From NCBI GenBank assembly GCA_038257155.1, contig JBBSJP010000055.1, positions 1 to 31,190 on the forward strand: a stretch of DNA of 31,190 bases, given 5' to 3'. Shown here in pieces: positions 15,319 through 24,697 of this stretch (positions within the stretch are counted from its first letter, which is position 1; each line of letters starts with the position of its first letter). This stretch comes from JANJTY01 sp038257155 (GTDB lineage Bacteria; Pseudomonadota; Gammaproteobacteria; Xanthomonadales; Xanthomonadaceae). The position numbers and the translations under genes are program-made. The notes under the pieces were generated by a model. That model searched no databases. It worked only from the letters and a program-made list of their open reading frames with translations, and was not told the DNA's origin.

Positions 15319-16338
15319 CTAGGCGTGGGGAAAACGCATCCCGCTGAAGCGTTCGCGGAACAGGCCCGGGTTCAGTCCGTAACGCCGCTCAAAGGCGCGC
15401 CGGAATACATCGGCGCTACGAAATCCGACACTCTCGGCGACGCTTTCGATTGATGCCTTGCAGGCCAGCAGGCTGTGCGCTGCCTCTTCGATGCGCATGA
15501 CTTCAACGAAGGCCGCTGGCGTTGCATCGAGCTCCAGCCTGAATCGTCGGGCCAGCTGGCGAGGACCGAGTCGACAGCGCTGCGCGAGCGATTCCAGCGA
15601 CAGATCCGCCGCCAGGTTTTCGCGCATCCAGCCGACCAGTTCGGACAAACGACCGGGGGTGCGGGTTTGAAAACCCAGGCGCTCGGAGAATTGCCGTTGG
15701 CCACCGGAGCGCTTCAGATAGACCACCAGTTCCCGTGCGACCGACAGCGCCAAGCGCGGGCCGTGATCCTCTTCGACCAGGGCCAGGGCCAGATCGATGC
15801 CCGCGGTGATTCCGGCCGAGGTGTAGCAGCGCCCTTGCTTGATGAAGATCGAATCGGCCTCGACTTGCAGGCGCGGGTAGCGCTGCGCCAGGGCGTCGGC
15901 ATAGCGCCAATGCGTGGTGACGCGGCAGTTGTCCAGCAGTCCGGCCTCGGCCAGCGCGTAGATTCCTGTGCACACCGATGCCACGCGTCTGATGGCGCGG
16001 TGATGTGTCGCCAGCCAGTGCGAAACGCGCTTCAGGCAGCGCGCTTCGCGCAGTCCGGCTCCGCCCGGGATCAGCAAGGTATCGAGGCTCGAGATGTCGG
16101 CCAGGCTGCAGTGCGGCTGCATGAGCAAGCCCGATTCGGCCCGGAAGGCGCGTCGGTTCACCCCGATGACGAGGAGCTCATAGGCCGGCCGCATTGTGAT
16201 GCCTTGCTGTCTTTCAGCTCTCAGCGCATTGGCGGCAGCAAACACGTCCATTGGACCGACCAGATCCAGGGCGGTGACGGCCTCGAATCCAAGCAAGCCG
16301 ATGCGTCGTGTCGGTGACGGGGAAGACATGGGGACCAT
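15319..16338 (-). CDS. GlxA-family AraC-type regulator with DJ-1/PfpI-like domain
   Basis: A 339-residue regulator. Residues about 11-190 form a DJ-1/PfpI-like domain, with C123 in VASVCTGIYALAEAGLL at the nucleophile-elbow position. Residues about 235-339 hold two AraC helix-turn-helix units (LSLESLAQRCRLGPRQLARRF and SIESVAESVGFRSADVFRRAF). The domain is probably a ligand sensor. The ATG at 16338 has AAGG 6 nt before it and gives the usual family length. An alternative ATG at 16446 has a strong AGGAGG, but only 3 nt away, and would add 36 residues ahead of the domain; an ATG at 16329 is also possible. It likely controls its own operon with the serine hydrolase, or a target elsewhere. Confidence 0.85.
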   Translation of the reverse strand: MVPMSSPSPTRRIGLLGFEAVTALDLVGPMDVFAAANALRAERQQGITMRPAYELLVIGVNRRAFRAESGLLMQPHCSLADISSLDTLLIPGGAGLREARCLKRVSHWLATHHRAIRRVASVCTGIYALAEAGLLDNCRVTTHWRYADALAQRYPRLQVEADSIFIKQGRCYTSAGITAGIDLALALVEEDHGPRLALSVARELVVYLKRSGGQRQFSERLGFQTRTPGRLSELVGWMRENLAADLSLESLAQRCRLGPRQLARRFRLELDATPAAFVEVMRIEEAAHSLLACKASIESVAESVGFRSADVFRRAFERRYGLNPGLFRERFSGMRFPHA

Positions 16339-16785
16339 CTTGAGCCTTGCAGCAGATGTCTTCCATGACCTGATTCCGACGAATTCAGACATTGCAGATC
16401 GATCAATTGCCGGCTCGCATGGCTGCACTGCTGTGGCGTGGTCCATGAGCCTCCTGGAAACTGCAAGCCTGCAGACACGCACTGCCTCACGTGATGGGAT
16501 TCGAATGCATCACTCTTGTGGTGGAAAATGGTTCACAAAACATGCATATATTCAACAGGATAAGCAGGTTTTCTAATCCTGTTTCTGGCTTCATGACGGG
16601 CCATTTCCCCACGGTCTGAATGCTATACTCGCCGGCCCTGACTGCGCTGCAGGCGTGGGGTCGACCCTGGCAGCGAAGCGGTTGACTTCTCGCGTCGCCA
16701 GTCCCGTTCATGCTGTTTCGCCGCACCTGTGGTTCCGGTGCCGCAACTGCTGCCTTCCGCCCTGCTGTCTGGTGTACCTGCCTTC
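16339..16785. other. Intergenic region between GlxA-type regulator and smc
   Basis: The part 16493-16600 is clearly richer in A/T than its surroundings and holds an inverted repeat AACAGGAT (16554-16561) / ATCCTGTT (16576-16583) with a 14-nt loop. It probably contains the promoters of both divergent units. Apart from the possible longer N-terminus of the regulator no coding region is credible. Confidence 0.5.
16621..16629 (+). promoter_or_regulatory. Extended -10 promoter for smc
   Basis: TGCTATACT gives an extended -10 (TG-N-TATACT), five of six matches to TATAAT. There is no good -35. It lies about 157 bp before the smc ATG and implies a leader of about 150 nt. Confidence 0.55.
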
Positions 16786-19700
16786 ATGCGTCTGACCACG
16801 ATCAAGCTGTCCGGTTTCAAATCCTTCGTCGATCCGACCACCCTGCACCTGCCCACCAACATGACCGGCGTGGTGGGGCCGAATGGTTGTGGCAAGTCGA
16901 ATATCATCGATGCGGTGCGCTGGGTGATGGGCGAGAGCTCGGCCAGCCGCTTGCGCGGCGACAGCCTGACCGACGTGATCTTTTCCGGATCCAACAGCCG
17001 CAAGCCGGTCGGCCAGGCGATGGTCGAACTGATCTTCGACAATTCCGACGGCACCGTGGCCGGCGAGTTCGCCAAGTACAACGAGATCTCGGTCAAGCGC
17101 AGCGTCAGCCGCGATGGCCAGTCCGGATACTTCCTCAATGGCGGTCGCTGCCGCCGGCGCGACATCACCGACCTGTTCCTCGGCACCGGCCTTGGGCCGC
17201 GCAGCTACTCGATCATCGAGCAGGGCATGATCTCGCAGGTGATCGAGGCGCGCCCCGAAGATCTGCGCATCTTTCTGGAAGAGGCGGCCGGCATCTCCAA
17301 GTACAAGGAGCGCCGCAAGGAAACCGAAACCCGCATCCGTCATACCCGCGAGAATCTGGCGCGGCTCAACGACGTGCGCGAAGAGGTCGACAAGCAGCTT
17401 GAACACCTCAAGCGCCAGGCGCGCGCCGCCGAGCAGTACCAGGCACTGAAAGAAGACCAGCGCCAGAAGGATGCCCAGCTGAAGGCGCTGGAGTATCGCC
17501 GCATCGATGCGCAACTCGGCGATCTGCGCCAGACACTGTCGCAGCAGGAAACCGGGCTGGAGGAACGCATCGCCGCGCAGCGTGAAACCGAAGCCCAGAT
17601 CGAAACCTGTCGGGTCCAGCAGGCCGAGGCCAGCGAACGTTTCAACGTGGCGCAGGCCGAGGTGTTCCGTGTCACTGGCGAACTGGCCCGGGTCGAGCAG
17701 CAGATCCAGCATCAGCGCGAACTGGCACAGCGACTGCAGCGCAGTCGCGACGAGGTGCAAACTGCTTGGTCGGAGGTGGTGCAGGGTCTGGAGGCCGATG
17801 AGGCCCAGCTTGCCGCGCTGGAAGCCGAGATCCAGGCGGTCGCGCCCGATCTTGCGACCTCCAGCGAAACCGAGCAGCGCAGCGCACAGGCATTGCGCGA
17901 CTCCGAAATGGCGCTGGCGGACTGGCAGGCGCGCTTCGCCGCACACAGTACGTCGGCCGCCGAGGCATCGCGCGCTGCCGAAGTGGAACGCACCCGCATC
18001 GATTTTCTTGATCGCCAGGGCCTTGAGTTGGCGCGTCGCCTTGAAACCCTGCGCGCCGAGCGCGCCGGTCTGGATCTGGCCGTGCTGGAGCAACGCTACG
18101 CCGAGATGCAGACCGAGCACGAAGCTGGCCGATTGAAGCTGGACGAACTGGGCGACATCCTGGAAGCACGCAAGGCACGGGTGGCCGAAGTGCAGGAACA
18201 GCAGCGCGCCCAGCAGGGCGAACTGTCTGAACTGCGCAAGCAGGTGCAGACAGCGCGTGGCCGATTGGCCTCGCTCGAAGCCCTGCAGCATGCGGCGTTG
18301 GGTCAGGAAGGCGGCGCAGGCCTGGAATGGGTGCGCAGCCGCGGGCTGGACAAGGCGCCGCGCCTGGGCGAAGTGCTGCAGGTCGAGCCGGGCTGGGAAG
18401 CCGCCGTGGAAACCGTGCTGGGCGTGATGCTCGAAGCGGTGCTGGTCGATGTGTCGCGCGAACACCTCGATGCACTGGCGGCCCTGGTTGACGGCAAGCT
18501 GGCCCTGATCGATTCGTCCCAGGACGGTTTCGATGCGCCGGCCGGATCACTGGCGGCGCTGACCAAGGGCCCTTCGGCGGTGCGCAAACTGCTGGCGCCG
18601 ATTCACGTGGTTGAAGACGTGGCCGCGGCGGAAGCCGTGCTGGGTCGCCTGGGCGCTGGCGAATGGATCATCACGCGCAGCGGCGAGTGTCTTGGCAGCG
18701 GCTGGGCGCGGGTTGAACGCAGCGGTGATTCGCATCGCGGCGCGCTGGCACGCGAGCGCGACATCCACGCCCTGCGTGAAGAAATCGAAGCGCTCGGACA
18801 GAGCGAGGCTGACCTGCTGGAGCGCCAGGCCCAGCTGAAGGATGCCGGCCTTGCCGCCGAACAAGATCGCGAGGATGCGCAGCGTAGCCTTTACTTGACC
18901 CACCGCAACGTGGCCGAGCTTTCGGGCCAGATGCAGAGCCATCAAGGCAAACTGGATGCCGCCCAGACCCGCATCGCGCGGATCGAAACCGAGGTCGCCC
19001 AGCTCGCTGAAACCCAGGGCCAGGCGCAGGAACAGGCGCAGGGCGCACGTGGCCGGTTGGAGACCGCCATGGAGCGCATGGGCCTGCTCGAGGATCAGCG
19101 CGTCGCCTTGGAAACCGAGCGTGAAGAACTTCACGCGCGTCGTGATGCGGCGCGTCAGGCTGCATCGCAGGCACGCGAAGGCTCGCACCAGCTGGCCCTG
19201 GCGCTGGAAACCCGTCGTACCCAGCTCAATTCGCTGGTACAGGCCGTGTCGCGCCTGACCGCGCAAAAAAATCAACTGGAAACGCGGCGCAACGAGTTGG
19301 CCGCGCAAAGCGCCGAAGGCGACGATCCGATGCTGGTGCTGGAAGCGCAGCGTCAGACCCATCTTGACCAGCGCGTGCTGGTGGAGAAGGACCTGGCAGC
19401 AGCTCGCTCCGCGATGGAAGCCATCGACGGCGAGCTGCGCCGCTACGAACAGCAGCGCCAGGCGATCGATCAGCAGTCCCTGTTGCTGCGCGAAAAGCTG
19501 GCCGGCTTGCGCATGGAGGAGCAGGCCCTGGCGCTGCGCGAGCAGGCCTTGGGCGAGGCGATCACCGAAGCGGGCATGGAGACTGCCGCCGTGCTCGCGG
19601 ACTTGCCGGACAACGCCAATCCGGAAGACTGGCGACGCAGTCTGGCCGAGATCGAAGTGCGTATCCGGCGTCTGGAACCGGTCAACCTGGCAGCGATCTC

Positions 19701-20289
19701 CGAGTACGGCGAACAGTCCAAGCGCAAGGAATACCTCGACGCGCAGAACACCGACCTCAGCACCGCGCTGGACACACTGGAAGAAGCGATCCGCAAGATC
19801 GACAAGGAAACCCGCGGACGCTTCAAGGACACCTTCGACCGGGTCAACACGGGCGTGCAGGAACTCTATCCGCGCCTGTTCGGCGGCGGTCACGCCTACT
19901 TGGAGCTGACTGGCGACGACCTGCTCGATACGGGTGTGGCGATCATGGCGCGCCCGCCCGGCAAGCGGGTGAGCAATATCTCGCTGCTTTCCGGTGGCGA
20001 GAAGGCATTGACCGCGGTGGCGCTGGTGTTCGCGATCTTCCGCCTCAATCCGGCGCCGTTCTGCCTGCTCGACGAGGTCGACGCGCCGCTCGACGAGGCC
20101 AATGTCGGGCGCTTCTGCTCGCTGGTCACCGAGATGAGCGAGAAGGTCCAGTTCCTCTTCGTCAGCCACAACAAGGGCACGATGGAGGCGGCGCAGCAGC
20201 TGTGCGGCGTCACCATGCGCGAGCCGGGTGTCTCGCGCCTCGTGTCGGTCGACCTGGCGGAAGCGGCGCGGCTTGTGGGCGCGGCCTGA
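16786..20289 (+). CDS. smc: Chromosome segregation protein SMC
   Basis: SMC is the ATPase of the bacterial condensin and organises and segregates the chromosome with ScpA/ScpB. The 1167 residues are in the usual range. Walker A GPNGCGKS is at 31-38 in the N-terminal head; coiled coil runs from about 165 to 500; the hinge spans about 505-660; the second coil returns to about 1010; the ABC signature LLSGGEK starts at 1067 and Walker B DEVD is at 1096-1099. The ATG at 16786 opens the conserved MRLTTIKLSGFKSF; an in-frame GTG at 16729 would add 19 residues without family features. The gene is followed by zipA and ligA. Confidence 0.97.
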   Translation: MRLTTIKLSGFKSFVDPTTLHLPTNMTGVVGPNGCGKSNIIDAVRWVMGESSASRLRGDSLTDVIFSGSNSRKPVGQAMVELIFDNSDGTVAGEFAKYNEISVKRSVSRDGQSGYFLNGGRCRRRDITDLFLGTGLGPRSYSIIEQGMISQVIEARPEDLRIFLEEAAGISKYKERRKETETRIRHTRENLARLNDVREEVDKQLEHLKRQARAAEQYQALKEDQRQKDAQLKALEYRRIDAQLGDLRQTLSQQETGLEERIAAQRETEAQIETCRVQQAEASERFNVAQAEVFRVTGELARVEQQIQHQRELAQRLQRSRDEVQTAWSEVVQGLEADEAQLAALEAEIQAVAPDLATSSETEQRSAQALRDSEMALADWQARFAAHSTSAAEASRAAEVERTRIDFLDRQGLELARRLETLRAERAGLDLAVLEQRYAEMQTEHEAGRLKLDELGDILEARKARVAEVQEQQRAQQGELSELRKQVQTARGRLASLEALQHAALGQEGGAGLEWVRSRGLDKAPRLGEVLQVEPGWEAAVETVLGVMLEAVLVDVSREHLDALAALVDGKLALIDSSQDGFDAPAGSLAALTKGPSAVRKLLAPIHVVEDVAAAEAVLGRLGAGEWIITRSGECLGSGWARVERSGDSHRGALARERDIHALREEIEALGQSEADLLERQAQLKDAGLAAEQDREDAQRSLYLTHRNVAELSGQMQSHQGKLDAAQTRIARIETEVAQLAETQGQAQEQAQGARGRLETAMERMGLLEDQRVALETEREELHARRDAARQAASQAREGSHQLALALETRRTQLNSLVQAVSRLTAQKNQLETRRNELAAQSAEGDDPMLVLEAQRQTHLDQRVLVEKDLAAARSAMEAIDGELRRYEQQRQAIDQQSLLLREKLAGLRMEEQALALREQALGEAITEAGMETAAVLADLPDNANPEDWRRSLAEIEVRIRRLEPVNLAAISEYGEQSKRKEYLDAQNTDLSTALDTLEEAIRKIDKETRGRFKDTFDRVNTGVQELYPRLFGGGHAYLELTGDDLLDTGVAIMARPPGKRVSNISLLSGGEKALTAVALVFAIFRLNPAPFCLLDEVDAPLDEANVGRFCSLVTEMSEKVQFLFVSHNKGTMEAAQQLCGVTMREPGVSRLVSVDLAEAARLVGAA

Positions 20290-20354
20290 GCGTTCATTGA
20301 ACGCGGGCACAGGGTGAATCGGCGGCAGCGTCCGTGGCAGCGCTGGCACGGCTC

Positions 20355-20450
20355 ACAAGCCGTTAGAATCATGCCCTCTTGGCAGGGTGCTCTCTTGGTA
20401 CCGTGCTCTCGTAGAATCGTGCTTTCTTAGAATCGTGCTTTCGACCCAAG
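20355..20450 (+). repeat. 16-bp tandem repeat carrying -10-like hexamers
   Basis: Six consecutive 16-bp units in register, including GTGCTCTCTTGGTACC, GTGCTCTCGTAGAATC and GTGCTTTCTTAGAATC. TAGAAT recurs at 20364-20369, 20412-20417 and 20428-20433. The block ends 40 bp before the zipA start. TAGAAT resembles a sigma-70 -10, so the block may be a set of stacked promoters. Confidence 0.75.
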
Positions 20451-20490
20451 GAATGCCATCGAACATGCACAGCACCCAGGAGTCGCGCTC

Positions 20491-21258
20491 ATGGACATGA
20501 GCTGGAATCCCGCGATCGGCATTCCGCTGGCACTGGCCGGCGTTCTGGTGCTCTTGCTGGTCTATTGGCTGGGGCGTCCGCGCAAGCCGGGGCAGGGCAA
20601 GCGCATGCCACCCAGCGGCGATCGCACTGCCCCTCGCCAGGAGCCGCGCCTTGATGGTCAGTCCGCGTCTGACGCGATGGACGACGATGCGCTGCAGAGC
20701 GAACTGCGACTGCTCGAGCGCGCCATGGGCAAGTCGTCCGAGAAGCCGCAAGCTTCGCGCGATCCAGCCGAGGAATTGAATCGCAAACCCGCAGCGGCAG
20801 GTCCGCGACGTGACTTCCAGCGCATCGTCACGCTGTTCGTGGCGGCGCGCACCGGGCAGATGTTCCACGGCGACGACATCGCCGTGGCGGCAGAGAAAGT
20901 CGGCCTGGATTTCGGCGCCATGAGCATTTTTCATCGCCTGGTGGATGGCAAGCCTGAAGCCGGTCCGGTGTTCAGCGTGGCGAACATGGTCAAGCCCGGC
21001 AGCTTCGACATGGCAGCACTGGAAACCGTCGATACCCCGGGGCTGAGCTTCTTCATGACCCTGCCGGCACCGGTGGCTGCGCTGGATGGCTGGGACATGA
21101 TGCTGCCCGCGGCGCAGCGCATGGCCGAGCTGCTGGACGGCATCGTGCTGGATGAGGACCGCAACACCCTGGCCCGCCAGCGCATTGCCCAATTGCGCGA
21201 TGAACTGCGTGCATTCGATCGCGACCAGCAGCGTGATGCGCTGAAGCGCGGCTGGTAG
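20491..21258 (+). CDS. zipA: Cell division protein ZipA
   Basis: ZipA tethers FtsZ to the inner membrane at the septum. The 255-residue protein has an N-terminal membrane segment (about 8-27), a basic then charged linker, and a C-terminal FtsZ-binding domain (about 107-240, from RRDFQRIVTLFVAARTGQMFHG). It is shorter than E. coli ZipA (328), with a much reduced linker. The ATG at 20491 has AGGAG about 9 nt upstream; an ATG two codons later is nearly as good. The position between smc and ligA supports the call. Confidence 0.9.
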   Translation: MDMSWNPAIGIPLALAGVLVLLLVYWLGRPRKPGQGKRMPPSGDRTAPRQEPRLDGQSASDAMDDDALQSELRLLERAMGKSSEKPQASRDPAEELNRKPAAAGPRRDFQRIVTLFVAARTGQMFHGDDIAVAAEKVGLDFGAMSIFHRLVDGKPEAGPVFSVANMVKPGSFDMAALETVDTPGLSFFMTLPAPVAALDGWDMMLPAAQRMAELLDGIVLDEDRNTLARQRIAQLRDELRAFDRDQQRDALKRGW

Positions 21259-21268
21259 CGGGGCAAGG

Positions 21269-21292
21269 CTGGCCGTCCACGCGGGCGGCCGG
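21269..21292 (+). terminator. Possible hairpin between zipA and ligA
   Basis: CTGGCCG and CGGCCGG form a 7-bp stem with one G-U pair around a 10-nt loop, followed by TTCTG. There is no T-run, so it is at best a weak attenuator in front of ligA. Confidence 0.25.
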
Positions 21293-21331
21293 TTCTGCGG
21301 CACAGTGACAGGCAATTTCCAGGGCGTCTCC

Positions 21332-23668
21332 ATGGACAAGCACTCATCGGCTGATCGTGTCGCTGAGCTTCGTCGCCAGATCGATGAAGCCAACCATCGC
21401 TACTTCGTGCTGGATGATCCGGCCATACCCGATGCCGATTACGATCGCCTGATGCGTGAGCTGCAGGCGCTCGAAGCGGCGCATCCCGAGCTATGCAGTG
21501 AGGATTCGCCGACCCAGCGGGTTGGTGCGCAGGTCTCGCGCAACTTCGCCGAAGTGCGTCACGAGCTGCCAATGTTGTCGCTCGGCAATGCCTTTGCCGA
21601 CTCCGAGGTCGAGGAGTTCGTGACGCGCATCGTGCGCGAAACGGAAGAGCCAGCGCCGGAATTCTCGGTCGAACCCAAGCTCGACGGGCTGGCGATTTCG
21701 CTGCGCTACGAGAATGGCGTGTTCGTGCGTGGCGCCACGCGTGGCGATGGCAGCAGTGGCGAGGATGTCAGCGCCAACCTGCGCACCGTGCGCGCCATTC
21801 CACTTCGCCTGCGCGGCTCGCCGCCTTCCGTGTTGGAAGTGCGTGGCGAGGTCTACATGCCGCGCGAGGCCTTCGAACGCTACAACGTGTGGGCGCGGGA
21901 GCAGGGCGAGAAGGTGCTGGCGAACCCGCGCAATGGCGCGGCGGGCTCATTGCGCCAGCTCGATCCAAAGGTCACCGCAAAGCGGCCGCTGGCCTTCTTC
22001 GCCTATTCACTGGGTGTGGTCGAGGGCTGGCAGGTTCCCGCGCGTCATTCGCAGGTGCTGGCTGCACTGCGCGAGTATGGATTGCCAGTCTGCCCGCTCA
22101 ATGAAACGGCTCGTGGACTCGACGGACTGCTGGATTATTTCCGTCGCATCGGCGAGCAGCGCGACGCGCTGGCCTTCGACATCGATGGCGTGGTCTACAA
22201 GCTCGACCGGCTCGACCAGCAGCGCCAGATGGGCTTCGTCTCACGCGCCCCGCGCTGGGCGCTCGCGCACAAGTATCCGGCGCAGGAGCAGCTCACCACG
22301 GTCGAGGCGATCGATGTGCAGGTCGGCCGCACCGGTGCGATCACGCCGGTCGCGCGGCTTGCACCGGTGCAGGTCGCCGGCGTGGTGGTCACCAATGCCA
22401 CCCTGCACAACGCCGACCAGATCGAGCGCCTTGATGTGCGCGTCGGCGACACCGTCATCGTTCGGCGCGCCGGCGACGTGATCCCCGAAGTGGCACGCGT
22501 CGTGACCGAGCGCCGACCGCCTGAGGCGATGGTCTGGCGCATGCCGGAGTGCTGTCCTGAGTGTGGCTCGCGCGTGCTGCGCGCCGAGGGCGAAGCGGTC
22601 GCGCGCTGCAGCGGCGGGCTGTTCTGTCCGGCACAGCGCAAGGAAGCCCTGCGCCATTTCGCCTCGCGCCGCGCCATGGATATCGAGGGCCTTGGTGATC
22701 GTCTTTGCGACGATCTGGTCGATCTGGGTGTGGTCGCCAACCTGGCCGATCTCTACCGACTCGACGTGGCGATGCTGCAGGCCATGCGTGCTGATGCACA
22801 TTCACGTGATGGCACCACGCCCGAGTCCCTCAAGCAGGGCAAAGTCGCCAGCCGCTGGGCCGAGAACCTGGTTGCCGCGATCGACGCGACACGCCGCTGC
22901 CGCCTGGAGCGCCTGCTGTTTGCGCTCGGGATCCTGCAGATTGGCGAGGAAACCGCCAAGTCGCTGGCCAGGGCCTTCGGCAGCCTGCAGAGGATTCGCC
23001 AGGCCGAAGCCCTGCTGCTGCTGGCAGTACCCGACGTGGGGCCGAAAGTCGCCGCCTCGGTTGCCGCGTTCTTTGCCCAGCCGCACAACATCGAGGTGAT
23101 CGATGCGCTGCTGGCGCAGGGTGTGGAAGTGGAGGAGACATCGCCCGATGCCGGCTTTGCCGCCGGACTTTCGCTGGCTGGTCTATTGCGCGCGGCGAAG
23201 ACGCTCGGCGCGCCACTCGAGGGCGTCGGCGAGACTTCACTGGCCCGGATTGGCGAACGCTTCTCCGATCCCGATACGCTCGCAGCGGCCACCGGGTTCG
23301 ATGTCGATGCGTCGGCCATCGCTGTGTTGCAAGCCCTGCTGGGTAGCGGGGATTGGGGATCGCGCCTGCGCGCAGCCTACACCCAGATGCGCGAGCTGCA
23401 GACTGCGGCGCCAGCCGCGGCAGAAGCCTTGCCGCTGACCGGCAGCACGGTGGTGCTGACCGGCAGCCTCACGACGCTGACGCGCGACGAAGCCAAGGAA
23501 CGGCTGGAAGCTATGGGTGCCAAGGTATCGGGCAGCGTATCGAAGAAGACCAGCTTCGTCGTTGCAGGCGAAGCGGCGGGCTTGAAGCTCGCCAAGGCTG
23601 CAGAGCTCGGCGTGCCGGTCTGGGATGAGGCGAAGCTGCTTGAGTACCTGGCCGGAATTACCGGCTAG
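21332..23668 (+). CDS. ligA: NAD-dependent DNA ligase
   Basis: LigA seals nicks in replication and repair with NAD+. The adenylated lysine is K116 in EPKLDGLAI. The zinc finger cysteines C408, C411, C426 and C432 fall at the same numbers as in E. coli. Helix-hairpin-helix repeats follow (about 435-600), and a BRCT domain closes the protein (about 700-778). At 778 residues it is about 107 longer than E. coli LigA; the surplus lies at about 603-699 between the HhH region and BRCT, and contains an HhH-like stretch (LEGVGETSLARIGERF). The ATG at 21332 was chosen over a GTG 9 codons upstream because AGGG precedes it and the family starts here. Confidence 0.96.
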   Translation: MDKHSSADRVAELRRQIDEANHRYFVLDDPAIPDADYDRLMRELQALEAAHPELCSEDSPTQRVGAQVSRNFAEVRHELPMLSLGNAFADSEVEEFVTRIVRETEEPAPEFSVEPKLDGLAISLRYENGVFVRGATRGDGSSGEDVSANLRTVRAIPLRLRGSPPSVLEVRGEVYMPREAFERYNVWAREQGEKVLANPRNGAAGSLRQLDPKVTAKRPLAFFAYSLGVVEGWQVPARHSQVLAALREYGLPVCPLNETARGLDGLLDYFRRIGEQRDALAFDIDGVVYKLDRLDQQRQMGFVSRAPRWALAHKYPAQEQLTTVEAIDVQVGRTGAITPVARLAPVQVAGVVVTNATLHNADQIERLDVRVGDTVIVRRAGDVIPEVARVVTERRPPEAMVWRMPECCPECGSRVLRAEGEAVARCSGGLFCPAQRKEALRHFASRRAMDIEGLGDRLCDDLVDLGVVANLADLYRLDVAMLQAMRADAHSRDGTTPESLKQGKVASRWAENLVAAIDATRRCRLERLLFALGILQIGEETAKSLARAFGSLQRIRQAEALLLLAVPDVGPKVAASVAAFFAQPHNIEVIDALLAQGVEVEETSPDAGFAAGLSLAGLLRAAKTLGAPLEGVGETSLARIGERFSDPDTLAAATGFDVDASAIAVLQALLGSGDWGSRLRAAYTQMRELQTAAPAAAEALPLTGSTVVLTGSLTTLTRDEAKERLEAMGAKVSGSVSKKTSFVVAGEAAGLKLAKAAELGVPVWDEAKLLEYLAGITG

Positions 23669-23677
23669 GCATTCGAC

Positions 23678-24691
23678 ATGACGATCCAGCAACCACCCGA
23701 AGCCGCAGCCAATCCGGACCTGAACGACTGGAGACCGACGGCATCGGCGCAAGCCCTCCAGCTGCGTGCCAGCCTCAATCGCCACATACGCGATTTCTTC
23801 CACGCGCGTGGCTGCCTGGAAGTCGAAACGCCGATGCTTTCGGCCGCCGGCAACACCGATTCCAATATCGAGAGCTTCAGTCTGCAGTTCAGCGGCCCGT
23901 GCAGTGCAGGCAAAGCAAAGCGCTGGTTGCGCACTTCGCCCGAGTTTCCATTGAAGCGTCTTCTGGCAGCGGGCACTGGTGACTGCTACGAGCTCGGTCG
24001 CGTCTTCCGCAATGGCGAAGCCGGCCGGCGACACAATCCGGAGTTCACCTTGCTGGAGTGGTACCGGGTGGGCTGGGATCACCAGCGGCTGATGTGGGAA
24101 GCCGTTGAGTTGGTGCAGTCGGCCCTGGCCCTGGTGGAGCGACAGGTGCAGCCAGAGGCGATCACCTATGCCGATCTGTTCGGCCGTGTGCTTGGTCTTT
24201 GCCCGCACTCAGCCAGTCTGGAAGCGCTGCAGGCACCCTTGGCGGAGTTCGCTATCAACGCCGAGGGGCTCAGCCGTGATGACTGGCTGGATCTGTTGCT
24301 GACGCATCGGATCGAGCCGGCCCTGCATGCCGATTCCTTGACCGTCGTGTACGACTACCCTGCAAGCCAGTGCGCCCTGGCGCGGGTGCGTCATGGGGAT
24401 CCACCCGTGGCCGAACGATTCGAGTTGTATCTTGGTGGCATCGAGCTGGCCAACGGTTATCACGAGCTGGCCGATGCAGCGGAGCAGCAAGACCGTTTCA
24501 CTCGGGATCTTGTCCTGCGCGCCCAGCGCAGTTCCACGCAGCCGACCGTGGACCAACACCTGATCGACGCACTGCAAGCCGGCCTGCCGTCCTGTGCCGG
24601 CGTGGCCTTGGGCGTGGATCGCCTGCTGATGGCGATGCTTGGAACGCGCGACATAGCTGACGTGCTGGCGTTTCCCTTCGCGCGCGCCTGA
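23678..24691 (+). CDS. epmA: EF-P (R)-beta-lysine ligase
   Basis: EpmA (PoxA/GenX/YjeA), a lysyl-tRNA synthetase paralogue without the anticodon domain, attaches beta-lysine to elongation factor P so ribosomes pass polyproline stretches. The 337-residue length is usual. Class II synthetase motif 2 is at 104-130 (YELGRVFRNGE, HNPEFTLLEWYR), and motif 3 is GVALGVDRL ending at 316. It starts 10 bp after ligA and is convergent with the carbonic anhydrase gene, the stops lying 6 bp apart. The partner epmB is not in the window. Confidence 0.94.
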   Translation: MTIQQPPEAAANPDLNDWRPTASAQALQLRASLNRHIRDFFHARGCLEVETPMLSAAGNTDSNIESFSLQFSGPCSAGKAKRWLRTSPEFPLKRLLAAGTGDCYELGRVFRNGEAGRRHNPEFTLLEWYRVGWDHQRLMWEAVELVQSALALVERQVQPEAITYADLFGRVLGLCPHSASLEALQAPLAEFAINAEGLSRDDWLDLLLTHRIEPALHADSLTVVYDYPASQCALARVRHGDPPVAERFELYLGGIELANGYHELADAAEQQDRFTRDLVLRAQRSSTQPTVDQHLIDALQAGLPSCAGVALGVDRLLMAMLGTRDIADVLAFPFARA

Positions 24692-24697
24692 AAGCCC

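Noticed and set aside
16729..16785. Longer SMC N-terminus from an upstream GTG
   Set aside because: The family begins at MRLTTIKLSGFKSF; the 19 extra residues have no conserved character.
16708..20349. Two very long minus-strand open frames (585 and 600 codons) opposite smc
   Set aside because: They are mirror frames of the GC-rich, coiled-coil smc gene; no domain is recognisable in their translations while smc is complete.
20355..20450. CRISPR array
   Set aside because: The unit is only 16 bp, there are no unique spacers between units, and no cas gene is near.
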